Assembly: GCF_023283945.1 (NCBI RefSeq) | Contig: NZ_JAKIKW010000015.1 | Location: 1-64,000, forward strand | From: Shewanella gelidimarina | GTDB taxonomy: Bacteria > Pseudomonadota > Gammaproteobacteria > Enterobacterales > Shewanellaceae | Direction: 5' to 3' | Length of the DNA stretch: 64,000 nt | Shown: positions 1 to 9,567 of the stretch, in pieces | How the letters are laid out: every line of letters begins with the position of its first letter | How positions within the stretch are numbered: position 1 is the stretch's first letter | Position numbers and translations under genes: made by a program | Notes under the pieces: generated by a model | Told to the model about the DNA's origin: nothing | The model's input: only the letters and a program-made list of their open reading frames with translations | Database searches by the model: none

Positions 1-48
1 GCTTGGTACTTGAACCCCGGCGGGAAAGAACATTCCCCAGAACAGTAA
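1..48 (+). CDS. 3' end of an unidentified gene
   Basis: Frame 1 is open from the window edge and encodes 15 residues (AWYLNPGGKEHSPEQ) before TAA at 46-48. A hairpin follows 32 bases later, which fits the end of a gene. The fragment is too short to assign a function. It does not look like the C-terminus of OmcA, the gene that precedes mtrC in Shewanella oneidensis. Another frame stays open to 114, so even the reading frame is uncertain. Confidence 0.3.
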   Translation, partial: AWYLNPGGKEHSPEQ

Positions 49-80
49 AGCCACGGCCTCAACGATATGCTAGAAACAAA

Positions 81-109
81 AATGCCGCTCACCTTAAGTG
101 AACGGCATT
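81..109 (+). terminator. hairpin terminator upstream of mtrC
   Basis: A 12-bp stem (AATGCCGCTCAC with GTGAACGGCATT, one G-T pair) encloses a 5-base loop. A run of six T lies 15 bases downstream at 125-130. It probably ends transcription of the gene entering from the left and insulates mtrC. Confidence 0.6.
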
Positions 110-132
110 AAGGCTTAGCCTCCCTTTTTTAA

Positions 133-147
133 TGAGAGTCATTCTCA
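133..147. promoter_or_regulatory. Fur-box-like 7-1-7 palindrome upstream of mtrC
   Basis: TGAGAGT-C-ATTCTCA matches the 7-1-7 inverted-repeat form of the Fur site, with 6 of 7 positions symmetric. It lies about 280 bases before the mtrC start. Iron-dependent control of the metal-reduction operon is an inference from this match; the distance means an upstream promoter would be needed. Confidence 0.5.
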
Positions 148-425
148 CATCATCAATACTCATTTTATTACATATTTCGGATATTTATCGCGCATTTATT
201 GATATTGATTCGGCTTTAGCACCCCTCATTAATACCTCTTTAGAAATAGAAAGATCCACGTCACACATTGACACCTGCTATGCAGATTTTCGCCTTGCAT
301 TACGTTAGCCTTTCATTGGGGAATCTTATTTCCAGCATTGACTTAAGCGGCAATTAAAAAATTACAGTCGGTCTACATAATCGGACCACACGTTTAGGCA
401 GTGCCAAAACCTATGCAGGGAAAAA
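148..425 (+). other. mtrC leader region
   Basis: This is a gene-free stretch between the Fur-like site and mtrC. TTGACT at 338-343 followed 17 bases later by ATTACA at 361-366 is a possible but weak sigma-70 promoter. I do not see a convincing TGTGA-N6-TCACA CRP site here, although CRP controls this operon in S. oneidensis. Confidence 0.3.
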
Positions 426-2450
426 ATGATGAACGTAAATAAATCTAAAATTGCGCTGCTGTTAGCAGCAAGCGCTGTATCAATGGCCCTAACAGGCTGT
501 GGCGGCGATGATGGTACTGACGGTAATCCTGGCAACCCAGGTGGCCCAGCAGCTGACTACATCAACACACTCAACCTAAAAGTCACCGACGTGACTTATA
601 CTGACGGTGTGCCAACAATCAATGTCTTCGCAAGCAATGAAGAAGACTTACCCGTTGTTGGTCTTAAAGCACTTGAAGTTAAAAATGTAGATCAACTTAT
701 CCCTCAGGGCGCTACTGGTGCGGGTAATAGTGCGCAGTGGCAAAGGATTGGAAACCAAAAAGAGTTTACTGACCTAAAAAATGGTAACTACACTTTCACT
801 ATCGAGGTTAAAGGTTATAACGCTGAATTAACTCAACGTTACAACGTTATCGCCAGTGCTTCAACACTGCAAGATGGCGTCACATCCGTGCCGCGTACAG
901 AGCTGTCACAAGACTTCTCTGGTGAAGGTTATGAGCCGCTTTACACTAAGAACATTGTTTCTCAGCAAACCTGTGCGAAATGCCACGCTGAAGGTGAGCC
1001 GCTAACTCGTAGACATAGCACCTATATCAACCAAGAAACCTGCGCGACTTGTCATGTTCCTGGCAGCTATGGGATGCCGGAAGAGAAAGAGTGGAATCAC
1101 CTGATCCATAATATTCACAATACCAATAAGATATTTGAAAGCAGAGGCTATGTTTTCGATGGGAAAAAAGCTGAAGCTCTTATTCAAAACAATTGTAAGT
1201 CTTGTCACGTTGAGCCAGAAGCTGACAGTGGTGAGCTAACGGAATGGGGCAACTGGTCACGTATTCCTACTATGGAAACTTGTACTAGCTGTCACACAGG
1301 TATCGATTTTGTCGCCGGTAAAGGTCACTCACAACAGGCTGACAACTCAAACTGTGTTGCTTGTCATAGTGCCAGCTGGACTGCAGAGTTACACACTAGC
1401 GGCTTCGGTGACACTAAAGCGCTAATCGACACTTACGGCATGAATACAGCATTAGTTGTGAACCAAGATACTACAGCTACAGTGACTGTCTCACTCGTTA
1501 ATGCTAATGGTGAAGCGGTTAATGCAACCACTTTATTGCCGCAAATTCAACGTATTGAAGCGACTACTAACGTTGGTCCAAACAATGTGAAGTTGGGTTA
1601 TTACGGCAAAGATAGCCTAAACCTAGTATTAAACGGCGAACTTAACGCTGCCGCGACAATTACTGAAACTGGCGCTATTAGTTATACGACTAAAGCACTG
1701 ACCTTCGGTGACGCTGGCGCAGATGCTGATACTGCATTCACCTTCACAGGCCTAGCACTTTGTTCTGAAAGTGGTCAGTTTGTTAACTGTGACACTGTTG
1801 CAGTAGATGGAAACCTTGATGATACAGGCCATCTGCTTAACGACTTTTTCACTGGTATGAAAGCTGATCTTGCTTTCGCTACGTTGTCTGGCGAAGCTGT
1901 AAGCATGCGTCATGTTGACTCAGTTAACTTCAGCGCATGTGCAAGCTGCCACAGCGAGGAGTTCCAAGTACACAAAGGTTCACATCACCCTGGTTTCGTT
2001 ATGTCTGAGCAACTTTCTCATGAGAAAGATGCTAACGACCAACCGATCATCGGTGTAGATGCTTGCGTAGCTTGTCACACTCCAGATGGAACATATGCTG
2101 GCGGCGTGAACAAAGGCGCATTGGAGATGAAACTCCATAAGACTCATAGCCAAGGTGACTACGCAGTTATTCCAGGCATGAATTGTGACCAGTGTCATAA
2201 CGACTTTAACCTTGATGCATTCAAGAAAAAAGGCGCCTTAGCAACCTCTAGCGGTAAGTACACTACCCCTATTGCTGCCACTTGTGTCTCTTGTCACAGC
2301 TACAACATGGATAGCTTCAAGGCGCACGTAGAAGGTCAAGGTGCATTAGTCGACGTATCTAAAGTAGAAGCGACAGACGCTGCTCAACTAGAAACGTGTT
2401 TCTACTGCCATGCGCCAACTCCAAGCGATCACACTCAGGTGAAGATGTAA
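426..2450 (+). CDS. mtrC: outer-membrane decaheme c-type cytochrome MtrC
   Basis: MtrC is the cell-surface terminal reductase that passes electrons to iron and manganese minerals, flavins and electrodes. The 674-residue protein starts with a lipoprotein signal peptide (lipobox LTGC near residue 25). It carries ten CxxCH haem motifs in two clusters of five, at about residues 183-314 and 505-662, each preceded by a beta-rich domain. A CX8C pair at residues 446 and 455 matches the conserved disulfide of outer-membrane cytochromes. The start ATGATGAAC has an AGGGA ribosome site 6 bases upstream. The N-terminus and the C-terminus (HTQVKM) closely resemble S. oneidensis MtrC as I recall it. It is first in an operon with mtrA and mtrB, and no omcA lies just upstream in this window. 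Confidence 0.95.
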   Translation: MMNVNKSKIALLLAASAVSMALTGCGGDDGTDGNPGNPGGPAADYINTLNLKVTDVTYTDGVPTINVFASNEEDLPVVGLKALEVKNVDQLIPQGATGAGNSAQWQRIGNQKEFTDLKNGNYTFTIEVKGYNAELTQRYNVIASASTLQDGVTSVPRTELSQDFSGEGYEPLYTKNIVSQQTCAKCHAEGEPLTRRHSTYINQETCATCHVPGSYGMPEEKEWNHLIHNIHNTNKIFESRGYVFDGKKAEALIQNNCKSCHVEPEADSGELTEWGNWSRIPTMETCTSCHTGIDFVAGKGHSQQADNSNCVACHSASWTAELHTSGFGDTKALIDTYGMNTALVVNQDTTATVTVSLVNANGEAVNATTLLPQIQRIEATTNVGPNNVKLGYYGKDSLNLVLNGELNAAATITETGAISYTTKALTFGDAGADADTAFTFTGLALCSESGQFVNCDTVAVDGNLDDTGHLLNDFFTGMKADLAFATLSGEAVSMRHVDSVNFSACASCHSEEFQVHKGSHHPGFVMSEQLSHEKDANDQPIIGVDACVACHTPDGTYAGGVNKGALEMKLHKTHSQGDYAVIPGMNCDQCHNDFNLDAFKKKGALATSSGKYTTPIAATCVSCHSYNMDSFKAHVEGQGALVDVSKVEATDAAQLETCFYCHAPTPSDHTQVKM

Positions 2451-2554
2451 TTTGTACAACGCTTAAAACAACTTTGAAAATTAAAAATTGTTGAAATCGG
2501 GGGGAGTCCTCTCCCCCACTTTCATTAAGTTTGTGCAAGTTTAGGAAACCTATT

Positions 2555-3544
2555 ATGAAGATCACCAAGAAACTAAAAACCTTACTTCCAGCGCTAATCG
2601 CATCGGCAGTACTTTCACTTGGCTTTGCTCACACAGCAGCAGCCTCAAAGTGGGATGCGAAGATGAGCCCTGATGAAGTAGAAGCCACACTCGACAAGAA
2701 ATTCGCCGAAGGCAAATACTCGCCAAAAGGCGCAGACTCTTGCCTTATGTGTCACAAGAAGTCAGAAAAAGTCATGGCCATCTTTGACGGTGTTCACGGT
2801 GCTATAGACTCAAGCAAAAGCCCAATGGCAGGCCTTCAATGCGAAGCGTGTCACGGCCCAATGGGTAAACATAACCGTGGCGGCAAGGAGCCAATGATCG
2901 CTTTTGGTCCAGACTCTACGTTAATTGCTGAAAAGCAAAACAGTGTTTGTATGAGTTGTCACAAAGATGACAAGCGTATGGATTGGAATGGTGGACACCA
3001 TGACAATGCTGATATTGCTTGTGCTTCTTGTCACTCAGTTCATGCTGCCAAAGATCCAGTATTATCAAAAAATACTGAAATGGAAGTCTGTACTAGCTGT
3101 CATACCAAACAGAAAGCCGACATGAACAAACGCTCAAGCCACCCAATGAAATGGGCACAAATGGTCTGTAGCGATTGCCATAACCCACATGGATCAATGA
3201 GTGATTCAGATCTCGTTAAACCTAGCGTTAACGAAACCTGTTACTCATGCCACGCAGAGAAACGTGGCCCAAAATTGTGGGAGCATGCACCCGTTACTGA
3301 GAATTGTGTTACTTGTCACAACCCTCACGGCAGTGTAAATGAAGGCATGTTAAAAACGCGTGCTCCGCAACTGTGTCAACAATGTCATGCCAGCGATGGC
3401 CATGAAAGCAGAGCTTACATGGGCAATACAGGACAAGGTTCGAGTGTCGGCGATAATGCCTTTACCGGTGGTCGCAGCTGTCTAAACTGTCATAACCAGA
3501 TCCATGGTTCAAACCATCCATCTGGCAAGCTGTTCCAGCGCTAA
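2555..3544 (+). CDS. mtrA: periplasmic decaheme c-type cytochrome MtrA
   Basis: MtrA sits inside the MtrB barrel and relays electrons from the periplasm to MtrC. The mature protein follows a signal peptide ending about AAAS. It has ten CxxCH motifs (first at residue 63, last at 309) in two pentahaem halves. The start at 2555 (MKITKKLK) is preferred over an in-frame upstream start at 2531 because AGGA lies 9 bases before it and the signal peptide then begins properly; this gives 329 residues against about 333 in S. oneidensis. The gene follows mtrC after about 100 bases and precedes mtrB by 13 bases. Confidence 0.95.
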   Translation: MKITKKLKTLLPALIASAVLSLGFAHTAAASKWDAKMSPDEVEATLDKKFAEGKYSPKGADSCLMCHKKSEKVMAIFDGVHGAIDSSKSPMAGLQCEACHGPMGKHNRGGKEPMIAFGPDSTLIAEKQNSVCMSCHKDDKRMDWNGGHHDNADIACASCHSVHAAKDPVLSKNTEMEVCTSCHTKQKADMNKRSSHPMKWAQMVCSDCHNPHGSMSDSDLVKPSVNETCYSCHAEKRGPKLWEHAPVTENCVTCHNPHGSVNEGMLKTRAPQLCQQCHASDGHESRAYMGNTGQGSSVGDNAFTGGRSCLNCHNQIHGSNHPSGKLFQR

Positions 3545-3557
3545 CGGAGACGAGAAG

Positions 3558-5675
3558 ATGAAATTCAAACTAAATTTAGTCACCCTCGCCCTACTTGCAA
3601 GTGCTGGTGCAATTGTACCTAGCGTCGCAATAGCCGCTGACGGTTACGGTATTCAAAATGCGAATACCACTAAAGTAAAATTCGATAAGTGGGCTTGTAA
3701 GCGTTGCGCAGTCGAAACTGGCTATAGCGGCACTGTAGGTGTCGGTGTCGGTTACAACGACAGCGACGATATTCATTCAGCAAATGCGTTTGCCGCTGAA
3801 GATGAATTCGCAGGTAAAATTGATGCCGACCTTAAATACTCAGGTAAAAGCGGTTACCAAGCCTCTATCGAAGCTGATAATCTCGGTATGGAAAATGGCC
3901 GAGCTGATATCAATGTCGGTAAAGCAGGTCAATACAATCTAAACCTAAATTATCGCCAGATTGCTACCTACAAAACGGATAGCGCCATGAGCCCTTACCA
4001 AGGGGTTGGCAGTGATAACCTTACCCTTCCTGGTGACTGGGTAAATGGTGGCAGCACGCAAGACATGACCAACTTGAACTCAAGCCTTAACCCGCTTGAG
4101 CTATCGCTAAAACGTAAGCGAGCTGGGTTAGGTATTGACTACGCGTTTGTCAATCAGCAGGGTGAGTCTTTATGGAGCACCTACATCAATTATATGCGTG
4201 AAGACAAAAGCGGCCTTAAACAAGCTTCTGGTAGCTTCTCAAATCAATCGATGATGATTGCTGAACCTGTCGATTACACGACTGATACGCTTGAAGCAGG
4301 TATTCGTTTTGGCGGTGACAATTGGTTTACAGCGCTAAATTACAACGGCTCAATCTTTAAGAATGAGTACAGCGAGCTGTCTTTTGATAATGCCTTTAGC
4401 CCAACGTTTGGCGCACAAACGACCGGCTATATGTCACTTGATCCAGATAACGAAGCACACACAGTGTCGTTAATGGGTCAATATGTAGCAGGCAAAACAA
4501 TCATCAATGGCCGAGTTCATTATGGTCAAATGACGCAAGACCAAGACTACAGCAGCTCAGGCTACGGCTATCAAATGCCGACAGAGTCACTCGACGGTAA
4601 AGTTGAAACCACGGGCGCCACACTTAAAGTTGTGTCACGTATTACTCGTCAACTGCGTTTAAACGCAAGCTACGATTACAACGACCGTGACAACCAAACC
4701 AACATTGAAGAGTGGACACAAATAAGCATTGACTCAACAACGGGTCAAGCAGCTTATAACACGCCTTACGACATCACCACTCACAAAGCTAAGTTAGGGG
4801 CTGACTACCGTCTTGCTCGTGGCCATAAACTTGAAGGTGGATTTGACTACCGTAAAGATGAGCGTAACTACCAAGACCGCGAAACCACTGAAGAAAGCAC
4901 TGTTTGGGCGAAGTACCGCGTCAGTGCCTTTGATAAGTGGGACATGTGGGTTAAAGGCAGTTATAGCGATCGTGATGGTTCTGAGTATCAAGCATCAAAA
5001 TGGACTTCAAGCGAGTCAAACGACTTGCTGCGTAAGTACAACCTAGCGGATAGAAATCGTACTCAAGTTGAAGCGCGTGTTACCCACAGCCCAATTGAGA
5101 CTCTGACTATCGACTTTGGTGCACGTTATGCGCTCGACGATTATAGCGACACACAAATCGGCTTAACTGAATCGAAAGATATGAGTTACGATGCAAGTGT
5201 CAGCTATTTGCTCACTGAAGACATGACATTGACGGCGTTCTACAACCGTCAAAACATCGATTCAGATCAAGCAGGTAGCTCCAACTTCTCTAGCCCAAAT
5301 TGGTATGGCGTTGTTGAAGATCAAGTCGATGTGGTTGGTACCGGTTTTAGCTACAACAACCTTATGGAAAAGAAACTGCGTCTAGGTGTTGATTACACTT
5401 ACTCAGATTCGAATAGTACCACCCAAGTTACCCAAGGTATCACGGGTGATTACGGCGATTACTATGCCAAAGTCCATAACATTAATGTTTACGCTTTATA
5501 CCGTGCAACAGACAAGATGGACGTACGCGTAGACTATAAGATGGAAAATTATAAAGATAACGACGCTGGCAATGATATTGCGCCAGACGGGATCTGGAAC
5601 GTGTTAAGTTTTGGCAGTAACAGCCATGACTACAACGCGCACCTCATCATGCTTAGCATGAGCTACCGTCTGTAG
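3558..5675 (+). CDS. mtrB: outer-membrane porin MtrB of the metal-reduction conduit
   Basis: MtrB is the large beta-barrel that embeds MtrA and docks MtrC, forming the transmembrane electron conduit. The 705-residue product has a signal peptide cleaved after about AIA. Next come a short N-terminal segment with the CxxC pair typical of MtrB (CKRC, residues 47-50) and then many alternating amphipathic strands to the C-terminus SMSYRL. The start at 3558 follows a GGAG site and gives a clean signal peptide; an upstream in-frame ATG at 3504 lies inside mtrA. The last 116 bases before the final stop base are repeated exactly at 9809-9924. Confidence 0.95.
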   Translation: MKFKLNLVTLALLASAGAIVPSVAIAADGYGIQNANTTKVKFDKWACKRCAVETGYSGTVGVGVGYNDSDDIHSANAFAAEDEFAGKIDADLKYSGKSGYQASIEADNLGMENGRADINVGKAGQYNLNLNYRQIATYKTDSAMSPYQGVGSDNLTLPGDWVNGGSTQDMTNLNSSLNPLELSLKRKRAGLGIDYAFVNQQGESLWSTYINYMREDKSGLKQASGSFSNQSMMIAEPVDYTTDTLEAGIRFGGDNWFTALNYNGSIFKNEYSELSFDNAFSPTFGAQTTGYMSLDPDNEAHTVSLMGQYVAGKTIINGRVHYGQMTQDQDYSSSGYGYQMPTESLDGKVETTGATLKVVSRITRQLRLNASYDYNDRDNQTNIEEWTQISIDSTTGQAAYNTPYDITTHKAKLGADYRLARGHKLEGGFDYRKDERNYQDRETTEESTVWAKYRVSAFDKWDMWVKGSYSDRDGSEYQASKWTSSESNDLLRKYNLADRNRTQVEARVTHSPIETLTIDFGARYALDDYSDTQIGLTESKDMSYDASVSYLLTEDMTLTAFYNRQNIDSDQAGSSNFSSPNWYGVVEDQVDVVGTGFSYNNLMEKKLRLGVDYTYSDSNSTTQVTQGITGDYGDYYAKVHNINVYALYRATDKMDVRVDYKMENYKDNDAGNDIAPDGIWNVLSFGSNSHDYNAHLIMLSMSYRL
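5559..5674 (+). repeat. 116-bp direct repeat, copy 1 (mtrB 3' end)
   Basis: This segment encodes the last 38 residues of MtrB plus the first two bases of the stop codon. It is identical, by direct reading, to 9809-9924. The repeats flank about 4.1 kb that holds the protease and small lipoprotein genes. Confidence 0.95.
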
Positions 5676-5687
5676 TTATTATTTGGC

Positions 5688-5727
5688 TAGGTTATAGAAT
5701 GGCTTAAGCAGGCAACTCTATAACCTA
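5688..5727 (+). repeat. 11-bp perfect inverted repeat after mtrB
   Basis: TAGGTTATAGA at 5688-5698 pairs perfectly with TCTATAACCTA at 5717-5727 around an 18-base loop, starting 12 bases after the mtrB stop. No T run follows, so it may stabilise the 3' end of the mRNA or mark an insertion boundary rather than terminate. It has no counterpart after the second copy of the mtrB tail. Confidence 0.6.
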
Positions 5728-5798
5728 CTCATTCAGATTTTATATTGCTGAGAATAAGCTAAAACGTGTACAAAAAAAGGCTTAGCTTTATTTAATAC

Positions 5799-5825
5799 TA
5801 AAAACCCGCGACTGCGGGTTTTTTC
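5799..5825 (+). terminator. intrinsic terminator of mtrCAB
   Basis: The stem AAAACCCGC/GCGGGTTTT with a 4-base loop runs into T residues. The same CCCGC-GCGGG stem with a different loop follows the duplicated mtrB tail at 9942-9967. Confidence 0.85.
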
Positions 5826-6023
5826 ACATTTAGACCCAAATTCAGCTAGATCCACTACCGCACACTCATTCAGCAACAAGATTACACCTAACATTGGCGT
5901 ATAATCGAATATTACACCTAGCTCCTAATATCACCACAAAACAAAACAAAAACAAGCAGTACCAAGCGAGTAACAATTGCGCTACATTGCCTTTACTTGA
6001 GAATTGTCAACAAGGTAGTTCCA

Positions 6024-8987
6024 TTGAAAGCGTCTCTATTTAAACTCTCTCTCATCACTTTGGCCTTAACCGCTCTAACAGGCTGCGATGAAAAAAATCA
6101 ACTCCCCGTTGTCTATGCTAATGCGCCAGAAAGCATCGATGAAAGATCGCAAGTTTCATTATCCGTAACCGCGAGAGATGCCGATGGTTCCATCGCGACA
6201 TATCACTGGTTACAGGAAAAAGGGCCTGAAGTTAACTTCACCGCAAGTGGAAATAGCATCGAGTTTACGGTACCAGATGTCTCAGAGGATACAGCGCTTG
6301 GCTTTACCGTGACGGTTGTCGATAATGAAGGCGCTTCAGCCAGTACCGACCTGAGTACCATCATAAAACAGATCAACCTTGCACCTATTTTTGAAACTGC
6401 CAATCCCCCTAATACTATTGATGAAAGGGTTGAAGCTTCGCTCAGTATTGTAGCGACAGATATAGATGGCAGCATTGATAATTATGCTTGGAAGCAGCTA
6501 GCAGGCCCAGATCTAGAGTTTACACAGCAAGACGGTATCATTAACTTTACGGCACCGGACGTATCCGAAGATACAGCATTAGTGTTCGAAGTGACCGCTG
6601 AGGACAACGAAGGTGAATCAGCAACCACTGAACTAACCACCCAAATTAAACACATTAACCGTGCACCGATTGTCGAAGATCTTCAACTCGATGTCGAGTT
6701 TAATGCATCGCTCCAATTTACATTATCTGCCAGTGATCCAGATGGCGATACCTTAACGGCAAGCTTTTCTGACCAACAAAGCATCGGTGAACTCAAGCTG
6801 ATTGATGCTAGCGCACAGCAATATCAATATACCTCGGCTAACGATAATATTGTCCCTGACAGTGTTAACATCATATTGTCAGATGGTGTCGACACCACCA
6901 CTGCAGTTATCGGCTTAAACATCATCGACAGCAGTGCACCGAGTGTTGTTTCAGTAACGCCTGAAGCCGATAGCGAAAGGGTTGCTGTTGATACTCAGGT
7001 TTTTATTGAATTTGATGATGTCATGTCTGTAGTCGCTGATGTCGCAAACAATACCTGCCTCGGTCCGATACAAATGTCATTCGATAATTTTCAGACATGT
7101 AGCGCATTTTCGGTCACCAGCGCAAATCCAAAGCAATTTACGTTAACGCCTAGTACGCTCGAATTTGATAAGACCTATCAGATAAAAGTCTCCGCCAATG
7201 CAACAAACTTTCATGGCGTTGCGGCAACAGAAAGCATAGTGTCTACTTTTAAAACCGCGAATGGCGATCTACAAATAACCGAGCTTTCTTCATCAAAATA
7301 TTGGAGTGATAACCGTTGGTTAGAAATTTTCAACGGCACAAACAAAGAGATAAATTTAGCGGATTATACCATTCACACAGCAAGTGTAGACTTAGACACA
7401 TACTCTGAATCAGGCTTACAAGTGTTCCCGCTACCAGACAAAATCATTGCTGCTGGCACCTATATGATAGTTCAAGGTCGTTTCGGCAATGGCTTTTGGC
7501 AGTCTAGTGTCGAAGAGTCATCACAGCTCGTACTGATAGGTAACAGCAGCGATAACATCAGGCCTTATTGGGGCGAATCTGGATTTATTGAACTGTTAAA
7601 CCAAGACGAAACGAAGACCATTGATTTCATCCGCTTTGGTCACGACCTTCAAGTCCCTGTCTCAGCCGAGCAGTGGAATACAACCACCTCAGGTCCGCTT
7701 GTCGAAGAACAACTCGGTATGAGTTTAGTGCGAGCTATGGATGCTAGCGACACCAATACCAGCAACGACTGGCGCGCCGCACAATTTATGACCCCTGGTG
7801 GACAAAATGACATTAACTGTATCGATGATTTAGATGCTGATGGCATTCCTGATTGTGCAGAGCAAGAAGGAGCCACATTTGCTGGCCTGCCCTTGTATGA
7901 ATGGGGAGCAAGAAGTGGAATAAAAGATATCTTTATTGAAGTGGATTATATGCAAAGCAATGATCCAGGCATCACCCCTCATCAAGAAGCATTACAAAGG
8001 GTCATTGATGTTTTTGCTCAACAAGATTATGCGGTTCATTTCGATGTTGGTGATCTTTACCATCAAGCAGCAGGCACTTCTCCTGCTCATTTTGACCTAG
8101 GTGGTGGTAATGAAGTTGAGTTTTACTTACAGACTTTATTTACTTCAAGTGCTACAGCCCCAGGGATCATCGATCATAAAGTTAAACACTCAGATATAAG
8201 ACGTAGGCCTATTTTCCATTACATGCTTATGGCCAACACCCAGCAAAAGGATGGCTCAGGAGGATCATCAGGCTATGCTGAAATCAATGGTAATGATCTA
8301 TTCATCAGCTTAGGTAACTGGGGGCTGAGTATGGATACGGAAGACAGTCGTAATATGACAATTAATTTTCAGTCTTCAACCATATTTCATGAACTAGGAC
8401 ATAACGTTGGACTTTTGCACGGCGGTGATGATTACATCAATAACAAACCTAACCATTTAAGCAGTATGAACTATCTTTATCAGCTGGACGGTCTTCCTAC
8501 TATAGGTCAGCGTGAAGGCGACAGATACTATAAGAGGTTTTTCTTCGATAATCTAAATTGTAATTCAGAAAACAATGAGTTATTCAATGGATTTACCGTT
8601 TCACCACAGGATTTTGGGATAAATTATTCCTCAGGTACCAGTGCTAACATTGATGAAAATGCAGTAAATGAAAGCCTAGGATTCGGACAACCCAACGCCG
8701 CCGCAGTGGACTTTAATTGCAATGGCATCATTGACAACAATCTAGTCAATTATGATGTCGACTTTAATGGTGTCAACTCCGACTTACTTCGTGATGTCGA
8801 TGAGTGGGCAATGGTAAATCTGCAATTCACCCAGTACTGGAGTGGTAACGTCAGTGGCGCTGAGCAGTCCCTTAGATCAGATAAACCATCGCAGAATGTG
8901 ATGAACGACGACAGGCAAACCACCATCAAAGAAGATCAGCCAAGTCAGGCTTTCTTCCAAAAAATACAGATGATTAATAATGATTAA
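6024..8987 (+). CDS. secreted multidomain zinc metalloprotease lipoprotein (metzincin type)
   Basis: This is a predicted surface or periplasmic zinc protease. A lipoprotein signal peptide (lipobox LTGC) is followed by two PKD/REJ-like repeats (about residues 25-205, each with DADGSI- or DIDGSI-type and PDVSEDTAL motifs). Then come a cadherin-like segment (210-300), an SbsA-type Ig-like domain (305-410), a lamin-tail-like domain (415-590) and a protease domain. HELGHNVGLLHGG near residue 789 is the metzincin zinc site and SSMNY downstream looks like the Met-turn. TTG at 6024 is chosen because AAGGT lies 7-8 bases upstream and the signal peptide then starts correctly; TTG at 5997 is also open. 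The next gene overlaps by 8 bases, implying an operon. Both lie inside the segment bounded by the mtrB-tail repeats. The substrate is unknown. Confidence 0.8.
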   Translation: MKASLFKLSLITLALTALTGCDEKNQLPVVYANAPESIDERSQVSLSVTARDADGSIATYHWLQEKGPEVNFTASGNSIEFTVPDVSEDTALGFTVTVVDNEGASASTDLSTIIKQINLAPIFETANPPNTIDERVEASLSIVATDIDGSIDNYAWKQLAGPDLEFTQQDGIINFTAPDVSEDTALVFEVTAEDNEGESATTELTTQIKHINRAPIVEDLQLDVEFNASLQFTLSASDPDGDTLTASFSDQQSIGELKLIDASAQQYQYTSANDNIVPDSVNIILSDGVDTTTAVIGLNIIDSSAPSVVSVTPEADSERVAVDTQVFIEFDDVMSVVADVANNTCLGPIQMSFDNFQTCSAFSVTSANPKQFTLTPSTLEFDKTYQIKVSANATNFHGVAATESIVSTFKTANGDLQITELSSSKYWSDNRWLEIFNGTNKEINLADYTIHTASVDLDTYSESGLQVFPLPDKIIAAGTYMIVQGRFGNGFWQSSVEESSQLVLIGNSSDNIRPYWGESGFIELLNQDETKTIDFIRFGHDLQVPVSAEQWNTTTSGPLVEEQLGMSLVRAMDASDTNTSNDWRAAQFMTPGGQNDINCIDDLDADGIPDCAEQEGATFAGLPLYEWGARSGIKDIFIEVDYMQSNDPGITPHQEALQRVIDVFAQQDYAVHFDVGDLYHQAAGTSPAHFDLGGGNEVEFYLQTLFTSSATAPGIIDHKVKHSDIRRRPIFHYMLMANTQQKDGSGGSSGYAEINGNDLFISLGNWGLSMDTEDSRNMTINFQSSTIFHELGHNVGLLHGGDDYINNKPNHLSSMNYLYQLDGLPTIGQREGDRYYKRFFFDNLNCNSENNELFNGFTVSPQDFGINYSSGTSANIDENAVNESLGFGQPNAAAVDFNCNGIIDNNLVNYDVDFNGVNSDLLRDVDEWAMVNLQFTQYWSGNVSGAEQSLRSDKPSQNVMNDDRQTTIKEDQPSQAFFQKIQMINND

Positions 8988-9504
8988 AACGTCCTTTTTA
9001 ATCGGGATGATTTGTACCTTATCGCTCTTACTTGGCTGTGTTCCAGGTAAGAGCGAGCAAGTTCGCTGGGATATAAATCAAGGCTCGCTATGGTTTGGCT
9101 CTGATGAAGTGGACTGGCAAGAGGCAACAAAAACTCAAGTCTGCAGTGCCTGCACAATCAAGCACAGTACTCACTTTCATCCTGCTGGACCATCACATCG
9201 TTTTCAGTTGATAGAAAATGATCGATGGCGAGCCTCTAAAGTCGATGAATTTCGAAATTGGATTACTATTTGGCAAAATAATAGCCCCGTTAAGCTGCTT
9301 ATTGAGCCAATATCAGAGCAACAATTATCACTCATATTACCTGATAAAAATATTACCGTTAATCTTCAGTCTAAAGTCAATTTTACCTATCAAGGTAACG
9401 ACTACCAACTTTGGGTTAATTCTTTTAACACGCCATCGACGGCAAAAGAGTACTCAAATGAGTTGGATACTCATCATATCGATTACCTGCTTTTATCACT
9501 TTAG
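8980..9504 (+). CDS. small lipoprotein of unknown function, coupled to the protease
   Basis: I do not recognise this 174-residue protein. It has a lipoprotein signal peptide (LLGC lipobox near residue 20). A Cys/His-rich stretch, CSACTIKHSTHFHPAG, lies near residues 51-66 and could bind a metal or form a disulfide, although it is not a CxxCH haem motif. The remainder looks like a beta-rich soluble domain. Its ATG overlaps the end of the protease gene by 8 bases, which suggests translational coupling and a shared role such as inhibitor, chaperone or partner; that role is inference. Confidence 0.7.
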   Translation: MIKTSFLIGMICTLSLLLGCVPGKSEQVRWDINQGSLWFGSDEVDWQEATKTQVCSACTIKHSTHFHPAGPSHRFQLIENDRWRASKVDEFRNWITIWQNNSPVKLLIEPISEQQLSLILPDKNITVNLQSKVNFTYQGNDYQLWVNSFNTPSTAKEYSNELDTHHIDYLLLSL

Positions 9505-9542
9505 TGAATAAGTGTGGACCAATTAAACTCCGTACTTTCTAG

Positions 9543-9567
9543 CAGCGGTAATCTCAGGTTACCGCTG
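9543..9567 (+). terminator. hairpin after the small lipoprotein gene
   Basis: CAGCGGTAA pairs perfectly with TTACCGCTG around a 7-base loop, 38 bases after the stop codon. The following bases (TTATCTCCC) are only moderately T-rich, so termination may be partial. Confidence 0.6.

Noticed and set aside
1002-1208. Minus-strand open frames within mtrC
   Set aside because: They lie opposite a strongly supported decaheme cytochrome gene and have no motifs or ribosome sites.
8980-9504. Haem-binding role for the CSACTIKH stretch of the small lipoprotein
   Set aside because: The spacing is CxxCxxxH, not the CxxCH needed for c-type haem attachment by the usual system.
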